From Promethearchaeota archaeon (GTDB lineage: Archaea; Asgardarchaeota; Lokiarchaeia; Sigynarchaeales; SOKP01), in NCBI GenBank assembly GCA_004524425.1, contig SDNN01000159.1, positions 1-6,740 on the forward strand: 6,740 nucleotides of DNA, given 5' to 3'. Of the stretch, positions 1 through 5,919 are shown piece by piece (position 1 is the first letter of the stretch; every line of letters begins with the position of its first letter). A program made the translations under genes and the position numbers. Below the pieces are notes generated by a model. That model worked only from the letters and a program-made list of their open reading frames with translations, was not told where the DNA came from and ran no database searches.

Positions 1-66
1 ATCTCAGATAATTATGTTGGGCTTACAAGAGCAGCATACAATAAGTACCGTTTTAAGATGGAATGA
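1..66 (+). CDS. 3' end of a small gene, tandem paralogue of the next gene (5' end outside the window)
   Basis: The first frame is open from base 1 to a TGA at 64-66 and gives 21 residues, starting ISDNYVGLTRAAYNKYRF. This matches the C-terminus of the complete gene immediately downstream (ITNNYLGLVRAAFTKFRF). Eleven of 21 positions are identical and most of the rest are conservative (Y/F, V/L, S/T, D/N), and both stop within three residues of the RF pair. The fragment is therefore the tail of a real protein, probably a winged-helix-like protein of similar size. The gap to the next gene is 22 bases on the same strand, so the two are likely co-transcribed. No function can be assigned from the fragment alone. 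Confidence 0.7.
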   Translation: MSDNYVGLTRAAYNKYRFKME

Positions 67-86
67 TTTAAGGATTCTCAATTAAA

Positions 87-91
87 AGGTG
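87..91 (+). promoter_or_regulatory. Shine-Dalgarno-like AGGTG that bears on the start of the small winged-helix gene
   Basis: AGGTG complements the usual archaeal 16S rRNA 3' end (which pairs with GGAGGTGAT-like sequences). It lies six bases before TTG at 98-100 and overlaps the GTG at 89-91. The spacing favours the TTG as the true start, shortening the N-terminus by three residues. The location between two tandem genes fits a ribosome binding site used inside an operon. Confidence 0.4.
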
Positions 92-463
92 TATTTTTTG
101 GAAGAATATAATGGAAAAGATTTGAATATTGCCACTCTAATGAAATGTGCATTTAAGCCCTCTCATTCTAATTTATTTAATAGAATCATAAATTTGAAAA
201 CGCCCGTGAAAAATAAGATACTAATGACCATGTTAGATGGCAAATGGCATGGGGAGTATGAAATAATCAGAATTGTCAGAAAACACCATGAATATTTTGG
301 GTCGGTCACCCTTCAATCCATGATAGAATCGTTAAACCAAATAACCTCTGCTACTTATTTAAGAAAAAAAATTGTCAATGGCAAAATTTATTATAAAATC
401 ACGAATAATTATTTAGGATTAGTGAGAGCTGCATTTACAAAATTTAGATTCCTTGATCTTTAA
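89..463 (+). CDS. Small winged-helix-like protein of unknown function
   Basis: This is a complete 124-residue protein read from GTG at 89; I do not recognise a named family. Residues about 40-118 read like a winged helix: a helix VKNKILMTMLDG, a second GEYEIIRIVRKH, a third GSVTLQSMIESLNQI in the place of the recognition helix, then a basic strand-turn-strand (LRKKIVNGKIYYKI) resembling the wing, and a basic C-terminal helix. Such domains usually bind DNA, so a transcriptional regulator is the best guess. There is no signal peptide or membrane segment. The start is uncertain. AGGTG at 87-91 overlaps the GTG but lies six bases before an in-frame TTG at 98, which would give 121 residues; an in-frame ATG follows at 140. 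The gene follows a paralogous tail on the same strand and converges with the topoisomerase gene. Confidence 0.72.
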   Translation: MYFLEEYNGKDLNIATLMKCAFKPSHSNLFNRIINLKTPVKNKILMTMLDGKWHGEYEIIRIVRKHHEYFGSVTLQSMIESLNQITSATYLRKKIVNGKIYYKITNNYLGLVRAAFTKFRFLDL

Positions 464-473
464 AGCCTTCACG

Positions 474-485
474 TTTTATTTTTTT
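474..485 (+). terminator. T-rich tract, likely terminator of the small winged-helix gene
   Basis: The plus strand reads TTTTATTTTTTT starting 11 bases after the stop codon at 461-463. Archaeal RNA polymerase commonly terminates at oligo-T tracts without a hairpin. The tract lies across the last codons of the convergent topoisomerase gene (Lys-Lys-stop on the opposite strand), so it is partly coding sequence. I see no matching oligo-T tract just past the topoisomerase stop on the minus strand. Confidence 0.4.
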
Positions 486-2653
486 ACGCATCTTTCATTT
501 ATGATCTTGAAATCTTCACAATTTGAACAAAAACCATTTTGATCATTATCATCAAAACCCTTGTTCCAACAATTAGGGCATAAATAATAATGAAATGATT
601 TTTTATATTTACGAAGAGTTACTTTAAATATATTAAATCCACATTTGGAGCATGTCCCCTTCAGAATATGGATTCTCCCTTTTTTTGGAACCGAAAGATA
701 TTTTTTTTCACAATTCTCATTCATGCATGCCAAAAATCTTCTTTTTTTAGCCGTGGTGACGAGCTTCATTGGGCTCATATTGCAATGAGGGCATTTGGAG
801 CTCGTGATCGGGAATTTTTTTGTTCCAATTTCATTTTTTAAGTTAGTTTCCACTTCTTTTTCAAACCTGCTAACTTTTGGAAGGAATCCTTTTTTATTTT
901 TTATAAACTTATCAAAGAGACTCAAAAATTCATTTTTAACATGATCAATGACTTCTTTCATGTTCTTTTTTTTATTTTTTATGTCTTCAAGTTGCTCTTC
1001 AATGAACTTAGTAAACTCTGGTTTTAAAAAAGGAAGCCATATTTCCTTTAAATTTGAAATGATAAATTTCCCTAATTCAGTACAAGAATAATTCTTGCTC
1101 TCACGATAAATTAAATCACGATTTAATAATATCTGAATGATCAAAGGACGAGTGGATTTAGTGCCCAGATTATTCCTTTCCATAAGTTTTAAAAGAGTGG
1201 TATCAGTGTATTTCGGAGGAGGTTTTGTTTCTTTTTTTTCTAGCCTAATTGATTCAATCGGTAATTTTGTATCTGTTATTTGAATTGCGGGTTCATATTT
1301 TTTTTTAAGAAATGGAGCAATTTTTAAAAATCCTTCATGGATAAGACTAACGCTATTAGCAATAAAAGGTTCATTTTTTATCAATAATTTTAATTTTGTT
1401 CTTGATTCTATAGCTTCCTTGCCAAATAATGCCAAGTAATGTCTTGCTAATAGATCATAAACCTTCCGTTGAATATTGTTTTCAAATTTAGAGCTACTTG
1501 ACTCAAGGCTTTCTAAAGGAGTGATAGGAGGATGATCACCGGCATCTTTTTTACCTTTTGTTGGAAATAACCTCCTTTCATTAAATAAGGCTTGAGCATA
1601 ATTACCATATTGAGAGTGTATCTTAAATTTTTTTAAATATTCAGCATGAGGAAAATTATCCTTATAGACATCACTGTCCGTCCTTGGATACGAGATAATT
1701 TTGTTTAAATAAAGATTAGACATTGTTTTAAGCGCTAGGTTTGCACTTATCTTTAAGTTTTTAGTCAATAAGACTAATGCTTTAGCAGTATTTAAGGGAG
1801 TAGGTGGCTTTAGCTTGCTGCTGATTTTCTTATTATCAATAATGTCAGCAATCTTTTCATTTTTTATCTTCTCGTGGATTGCCTTGGCTTCAGATTCTTG
1901 TTTAAATGGATTAGAAGTATGCTTGGCTTTCATCTCGTAGTCTTTTATTGAAAGATTTGCTTCTATGATGAAATATAGTTCGGGGATAAATAGTTCAATC
2001 TTATCATCTCTCAGATAAATTAAATATAATAAAGACGTCTGAACCCGACCTATAGATATGAAATATCTATTGAACTTTTTTAATACCGATTTGAGGGTAT
2101 TGGTTAATTCTCTAGTTGCTGAAAATCCTATAACCGCATCTGTAATTGCTCTTGCTTCTCCGCATTCACCCCAGCTCCATTTCGGATTAATAGTGTTTCT
2201 AAATTTATCCTTAATTTCATCAGCCTGCAATGAACTCAACCACATTTGTGATACAGAGATATTTGGATTGACTTGCTTGACAAATGGTAATGCATCAAAA
2301 AGGCCAATGTTGCAGCCCTCAACATCTGCATCTGTTGCAATTATAACCTTATTACATTTTTTTCCATATTCTTTCAAAGCATCGATATATGACCTGGAGT
2401 ATTTATTTGGTAATTTTTTTATCGAACTCGGATTAGTGATTATTTCACGTGGAATTGATTTCGTCCAAGATTTATACTTTTCAGTATTTCTATATTCCAT
2501 AATATGACCTCTTAATGGCAAGACGTAGAGGTCTTTTGAAGGAACAAAATAAATATAAAGATTTTTATATTTTTTTATTGCTGTTGTAGGACCAAGAGCT
2601 TCTGCGATTGATTGAGCCGCCTTGCTTTTTTCAGCAATAATCAAAGTCGACAT
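476..2653 (-). CDS. topA: DNA topoisomerase type IA (archaeal TopA-like)
   Basis: This enzyme cuts and reseals one DNA strand through a 5'-phosphotyrosine to relax negative supercoils. The TOPRIM domain covers residues 1 to about 145, with the invariant Glu at 8 (LIIAEKSKAA), RGH at 48-50, and the metal site D108-x-D110-x-E112 in ATDADVEGCNIG. GRVQTS follows at 202-207. The catalytic tyrosine is Y322 in SYPRTDS, with R324 beside it. The conserved histidine motif is GDHPPITP (H374), and LGTKSTRP at 496-503 matches the usual GTxATR motif. The C-terminus carries zinc-ribbon-like cysteines: C621/C624/C643/C648, C668/C671/C692/C695, and a third set with only C709/C712/C722. At 725 residues it is a normal length. 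ATG at 2653 places the TOPRIM strand right at the N-terminus as usual; no Shine-Dalgarno site precedes it. Topoisomerase III naming is possible because the two subfamilies overlap in archaea. Confidence 0.95.
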   Translation of the reverse strand: MSTLIIAEKSKAAQSIAEALGPTTAIKKYKNLYIYFVPSKDLYVLPLRGHIMEYRNTEKYKSWTKSIPREIITNPSSIKKLPNKYSRSYIDALKEYGKKCNKVIIATDADVEGCNIGLFDALPFVKQVNPNISVSQMWLSSLQADEIKDKFRNTINPKWSWGECGEARAITDAVIGFSATRELTNTLKSVLKKFNRYFISIGRVQTSLLYLIYLRDDKIELFIPELYFIIEANLSIKDYEMKAKHTSNPFKQESEAKAIHEKIKNEKIADIIDNKKISSKLKPPTPLNTAKALVLLTKNLKISANLALKTMSNLYLNKIISYPRTDSDVYKDNFPHAEYLKKFKIHSQYGNYAQALFNERRLFPTKGKKDAGDHPPITPLESLESSSSKFENNIQRKVYDLLARHYLALFGKEAIESRTKLKLLIKNEPFIANSVSLIHEGFLKIAPFLKKKYEPAIQITDTKLPIESIRLEKKETKPPPKYTDTTLLKLMERNNLGTKSTRPLIIQILLNRDLIYRESKNYSCTELGKFIISNLKEIWLPFLKPEFTKFIEEQLEDIKNKKKNMKEVIDHVKNEFLSLFDKFIKNKKGFLPKVSRFEKEVETNLKNEIGTKKFPITSSKCPHCNMSPMKLVTTAKKRRFLACMNENCEKKYLSVPKKGRIHILKGTCSKCGFNIFKVTLRKYKKSFHYYLCPNCWNKGFDDNDQNGFCSNCEDFKIINERCVKK

Positions 2654-2675
2654 TTATCAATTCTTGTATTAATTC

Positions 2676-2690
2676 ATTTTAATATTTTAT
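2676..2690 (-). promoter_or_regulatory. Possible TATA element for the topoisomerase gene
   Basis: The minus strand reads AAAATATTAAA (2678-2688), centred about 29 bases before the ATG at 2653. That distance fits an archaeal leaderless or very short leader transcript, and the missing Shine-Dalgarno site agrees. The whole 2654-2826 gap is AT-rich. Another candidate (TTTATTTAAATA, around 2711-2725) lies farther upstream, inside an AT-only inverted repeat with 8-base arms at 2709-2716 and 2727-2734, so the choice is weak. Confidence 0.3.
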
Positions 2691-2826
2691 TTTGATAATC
2701 AATTGCTTAATATTTAAATAAAAAAGTAAATATTTATGAAGAGAGCATGGGTTTTTAGTCAAAGATAAAATACATGGCAAATTTTTTAATTGAAAAGAAG
2801 TTGGGTATTGATTAATTCCTCTAGAT

Positions 2827-5658
2827 TTACATTGGTAAGCTAAAAAACAACGTTGTACCTTTATTTAATCCCTCTGAAATAGCCCATATTTTGCCGCCAT
2901 GAGCTTCAATAAATCCTCGAGATATATACAGCCCTAATCCAGTTCCTTTATTATACTCTTCCTCATTTACTTGCTTAACCATTTCAAATTTCTTGAAGAG
3001 TCTTTCTATTTCATTGTTATTTAATCCTATTCCATTATCCTTGAATTTAAAAATGTAATTTCTAGCGGGCTTATCTTTCAGTAATGATATCTCGATTTTG
3101 CCATTAGGAGGAGTGAATTTTATTGCATTTGATAGTAAATTAGACAAAACTTGGAAAATTCGTTCAGGATCCATTTGTATGTAGACATCATCTTCAAGAT
3201 TTAGGGAGATTTCATGATTTTTTTCTTTAATGAGATAACTTAACTCATCAACACAATTATGAATGAGTTCGGAAGCATTGGTTTGTTTCAAATCTAATTC
3301 CATTTTTTGAGAATCGATCTTCATTACATCTAAAAGTTGATTCATTAATTTATGCAATCGGTCAATATTTCTTTGGACAATCAGTAAATCCTGAGTCATT
3401 TCCGAATTTAAAATTTCTTTATATTTCATTAAAATATAGTCAGTATATCCTGAAATTGAAATGAGGGGTGTTTTGAGTTCATGAGCTGCTGCCGTAATGA
3501 ATTCATCCTTCAATTCATCTAGCTTTTTTAATTCTATGTTTTTTTGCATCAATTCTTTTGTCCTTTCCATTACCTTTATTTCTAACTCCTTGTTCAATTT
3601 TTTTAATTTCTCCTCAGACTCTAAGATTTTCAATTCTGCCTGCTTTCTTTCAGTGATATCTTTAATTAAGACTTGAATCAATCTTTCATTTCCAACACTT
3701 ACGAATGAAGATTCAATGGTTATCCAAAATAATTTTCCATCTCCTCTGGTAATTTGAAATTCAAAGGGCTCTAGTTTCTCGTTTTCAATTAAAAGGTTAA
3801 ATCTTTTATTAAATATATCCTTTAAATTCTCGAATCGCTGATCCCCTTTTAAAGAAAAGAGCTTCATGACCTCTCTAAAGTTTTTACCAATTAAATCATC
3901 TTTAGTATATATCGATAAGAAGTTATTCATCGTGATATTGCAATCGATGATGATACCTTCTAAATTTACCAGCCAAATAGCATAAGGCGAGCTATTGAAG
4001 AGATGGCGATACTTTTCTTCCGACTCCTTTAATTTTTTTTCTGCGAGGTATCTCTCTGTGATGTCATGTACTACGCCTCTTAATCCTATGATACTTCCAT
4101 TCTTATAGATAGGTCTCGAATGAACACTCGCATAAAAATTAGACCCCTCTTTTTTTTTCATGACGTATTCATGGGGTTTGGTTTCAACCCCCTTCAATAC
4201 ATTTATTATATTTCTCTTTCCTTCTTCTCTTTGGTCAGGAGCTACGAGTTGTATTATATTAATTCCATTTTCAAAATCTTCTTGTGTATATCCGAATTTT
4301 TTAAATCCAATGGGATTGACATACGTGAGATTGAGATTCAAGTCAGCTTCATAAATGATAACCGGTAATAATTCAGCCAAATCCCTGTATTTTTCTTCAG
4401 ATTCTTTTAATTTTTCTGTTGCTTTCTTTAATTCAGTTATATTAGTGATAACCGCAAAACTGCCTTTAAAATTACCTTCGGGACTGAATACAGGCTGAGG
4501 TGAAAACATGGTATATACGGGATTATCATTTTTATCGATCCATACAAGTTCAAAAGATTGCGATTCTTTTTTCCGATTTTGCAGTTTTGTTTCGAGCGAG
4601 TCGACATAATTAGAGCCGACAAATCCGCTAATTTGATGGTTCATCATCGCGTCTCGGTCCAGTCTAAGCATTTCTAGTAACCTGTCATTGACATAAGTAA
4701 TGATATTATATTCATCTAAGATACATAATCCTTCATTCATCTTTTCTATTAATGTTCTAAATCTTTTCTCGCTCTTTTGTAAGGTTCTCTCGGCAGTGAT
4801 TCTGTAGGTTATATCTTCAAGGGTAACCAAAATTCCTACCACATTACCCTCTAAATCATGAAGGGGTATCCTATTTATGTCAAACCAAATATCATCACCG
4901 CTCTTGTTCCATGATTCGATTTGGTGATATTCAGCTCTATTTGATTCTAAAACACGAGTATCGCTTAATCTAGAAGAAATGGCAATTTCTTCATCTAATC
5001 CTATTTCAAAATCCGTTTTTCCAATAATGTATTTGGGATCATTAACTCTAACAAGAGTTAGAAAGTTATTATTGCAACCCATATAAAGAAGATCCTTGTC
5101 CTTCCAAGCAATATATTGAGGGATACTATCAGTTATTAATTTTAACATTTCCTGTGATTCTTGATAAGCTACAATTGCCTCTTTGGGTTGAAGAAACTTC
5201 CAAAAGCGTATTTCCGTTAAATTATCACAGATTTCTTTGAATCTTTCTTCACTTTTTTTAGTTATAATATTCCGTGGTGTTTTTATTTCTCTGGCAATGA
5301 TGAGAACCTTTACTTTATCTGAATTTTCAACAAATCTAATTGCTTTCATGAAAACCCAAATATATTTTCCATCCTTGCCTCTGAGTCTTAAATTCCCTTC
5401 TTGCTCCCTTAATTCGAATACATTCTTGAAACTTTTAGCAGTTTTTTTCCTATCTTTAGGATGAATAAACTCTTTTGCACTTTTTCCTATCAAGTCAGAT
5501 TTGTCATATCCGAGTGAATTATGATGTGCTCTTGAATTGATGAACTCAAATTTAAACTCATCATTAATTATTGCTATTAAATCATTAATGTTCTCTGCTG
5601 CTAGTTTAAAAAGATCCATTGATGGGAAATTCAGACTTTCTTCTATAATGTTAACCAT
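2827..5658 (-). CDS. Soluble multi-PAS sensor histidine kinase
   Basis: This is a 943-residue sensor kinase that should autophosphorylate on histidine in response to a signal sensed by PAS domains. No transmembrane segment or signal peptide is visible, so it is cytosolic. Five PAS domains can be read at about 14-125, 168-287, 297-410, 420-537 and 545-673. A short degenerate piece containing RFWKFLQPKEA lies between the first two. A charged coiled coil spans about 675-715. HisKA follows with the phospho-acceptor H726 in AAAHELKTPL. The HATPase domain (about 826-943) has the N box (N840, N844 in LSNLLSNAIKF), the G1 box DNGIG (874-878), an F box (FKKFEM) and the G2 box GTGLGL (905-910). All catalytic boxes are intact. 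No receiver domain is fused, and no response regulator is in the window. The ATG at 5658 has only a weak AGGG upstream; Met14 is an alternative start. The ligand is unknown. Confidence 0.93.
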   Translation of the reverse strand: MVNIIEESLNFPSMDLFKLAAENINDLIAIINDEFKFEFINSRAHHNSLGYDKSDLIGKSAKEFIHPKDRKKTAKSFKNVFELREQEGNLRLRGKDGKYIWVFMKAIRFVENSDKVKVLIIAREIKTPRNIITKKSEERFKEICDNLTEIRFWKFLQPKEAIVAYQESQEMLKLITDSIPQYIAWKDKDLLYMGCNNNFLTLVRVNDPKYIIGKTDFEIGLDEEIAISSRLSDTRVLESNRAEYHQIESWNKSGDDIWFDINRIPLHDLEGNVVGILVTLEDITYRITAERTLQKSEKRFRTLIEKMNEGLCILDEYNIITYVNDRLLEMLRLDRDAMMNHQISGFVGSNYVDSLETKLQNRKKESQSFELVWIDKNDNPVYTMFSPQPVFSPEGNFKGSFAVITNITELKKATEKLKESEEKYRDLAELLPVIIYEADLNLNLTYVNPIGFKKFGYTQEDFENGINIIQLVAPDQREEGKRNIINVLKGVETKPHEYVMKKKEGSNFYASVHSRPIYKNGSIIGLRGVVHDITERYLAEKKLKESEEKYRHLFNSSPYAIWLVNLEGIIIDCNITMNNFLSIYTKDDLIGKNFREVMKLFSLKGDQRFENLKDIFNKRFNLLIENEKLEPFEFQITRGDGKLFWITIESSFVSVGNERLIQVLIKDITERKQAELKILESEEKLKKLNKELEIKVMERTKELMQKNIELKKLDELKDEFITAAAHELKTPLISISGYTDYILMKYKEILNSEMTQDLLIVQRNIDRLHKLMNQLLDVMKIDSQKMELDLKQTNASELIHNCVDELSYLIKEKNHEISLNLEDDVYIQMDPERIFQVLSNLLSNAIKFTPPNGKIEISLLKDKPARNYIFKFKDNGIGLNNNEIERLFKKFEMVKQVNEEEYNKGTGLGLYISRGFIEAHGGKIWAISEGLNKGTTLFFSLPM

Positions 5659-5685
5659 TTAAAATCCCTGTATAATTAGGACATG

Positions 5686-5698
5686 TTTGTAAAGTTTA
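5686..5698 (-). promoter_or_regulatory. Possible BRE/TATA element for the histidine kinase gene
   Basis: The minus strand reads TAAACTTTACAAA, with the CTTTACA part about 32 bases before the ATG at 5658. A start site about 25 bases downstream would leave a leader of only a few bases. The motif resembles the element in front of the divergent flavoprotein gene (GAAACTTTTACTAT), which supports a common promoter grammar. It was judged by eye only. Confidence 0.33.
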
Positions 5699-5786
5699 AT
5701 AGCTGATGATTTATTCTACTTGAATTTTGACTTCCAATCTTTTATTTGCTATGGTCTTTATCTCAGTTTTAAATATCAAAATATAG

Positions 5787-5804
5787 AAAGTACTTAAGTA
5801 ATTT
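5787..5804. repeat. Near-perfect palindrome at the centre of the divergent intergenic region
   Basis: AAAGTACTTAAGTAATTT reads the same on both strands except for one mismatched pair (5790/5801). Its core TACTTAAGTA (5791-5800) is perfect. Its centre lies within a few bases of the midpoint between the two divergent start codons. This could be an operator for a dimeric regulator acting on both genes. AT-rich DNA makes short palindromes common, so function is inference. Confidence 0.4.
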
Positions 5805-5837
5805 AAAAATTTTGTGCTTGTGAATCAGTAATAAACG

Positions 5838-5863
5838 CGAATTATTTATTTTTTTTTAATTCG
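5838..5863. repeat. Inverted repeat with T-rich spacer upstream of the flavoprotein gene
   Basis: Arms CGAATTA (5838-5844) and TAATTCG (5857-5863) are perfect 7-base complements around a 12-base spacer made almost only of T. The right arm ends 56 bases before the flavoprotein start and 21 bases before the possible BRE/TATA element. It could be an operator, or the T run could help end or pause transcription on the plus strand. The CG ends make it less trivial than pure AT repeats. Confidence 0.4.
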
Positions 5864-5884
5864 ATAATTTTGTAATTCATTTAA

Positions 5885-5898
5885 GAAACTTTTACTAT
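5885..5898 (+). promoter_or_regulatory. Probable BRE/TATA promoter of the flavoprotein gene (leaderless)
   Basis: GAAACTTTTACTAT has the purine-rich BRE-like GAAAC followed by a TATA-like CTTTTACTAT. The latter is centred about 26 bases before the ATG at 5920, which is the classic archaeal distance from TATA box to transcription start. No Shine-Dalgarno site precedes the ATG, so the transcript is probably leaderless, starting at or next to the A of the start codon. Confidence 0.42.
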
Positions 5899-5919
5899 GT
5901 TCTTTTCTTTTAAATTATA

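Noticed and set aside
476..490. Frameshift in the A-run at the topoisomerase 3' end that could extend the protein
   Set aside because: The neighbouring frame past the stop adds no cysteine in the next residues that would complete the third zinc set, so nothing supports an indel.
2058..2507. 149-codon plus-strand open frame
   Set aside because: It lies wholly antisense to the conserved TOPRIM and central part of the topoisomerase. Its translation is hydrophobic low-complexity sequence typical of the reverse complement of a coding region.
2654..2826. Possible small gene or RNA between kinase and topoisomerase
   Set aside because: No frame longer than a few codons and no stable GC-containing stem were seen. 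The region is AT-rich and best explained as promoter and termination sequence.
4120..4368. Two overlapping plus-strand open frames (4120-4368 and 4160-4354)
   Set aside because: Both are antisense to the fourth PAS domain of the kinase, whose frame is uninterrupted and well conserved.
4437..4622. 61-codon minus-strand open frame
   Set aside because: It is in another frame within the third PAS domain of the kinase, with no recognisable features.
5055..5088. Possible LOV photosensor motif around GCNNNF in the second PAS domain
   Set aside because: The flavin-binding LOV consensus (GxNCRFLQ) is absent. The cysteine here precedes the asparagines and is not in the reactive position.
5237..5464. 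75-codon plus-strand open frame resembling a membrane peptide
   Set aside because: It is antisense to the first PAS domain and the following linker of the kinase. The apparent hydrophobicity comes from the opposite strand.
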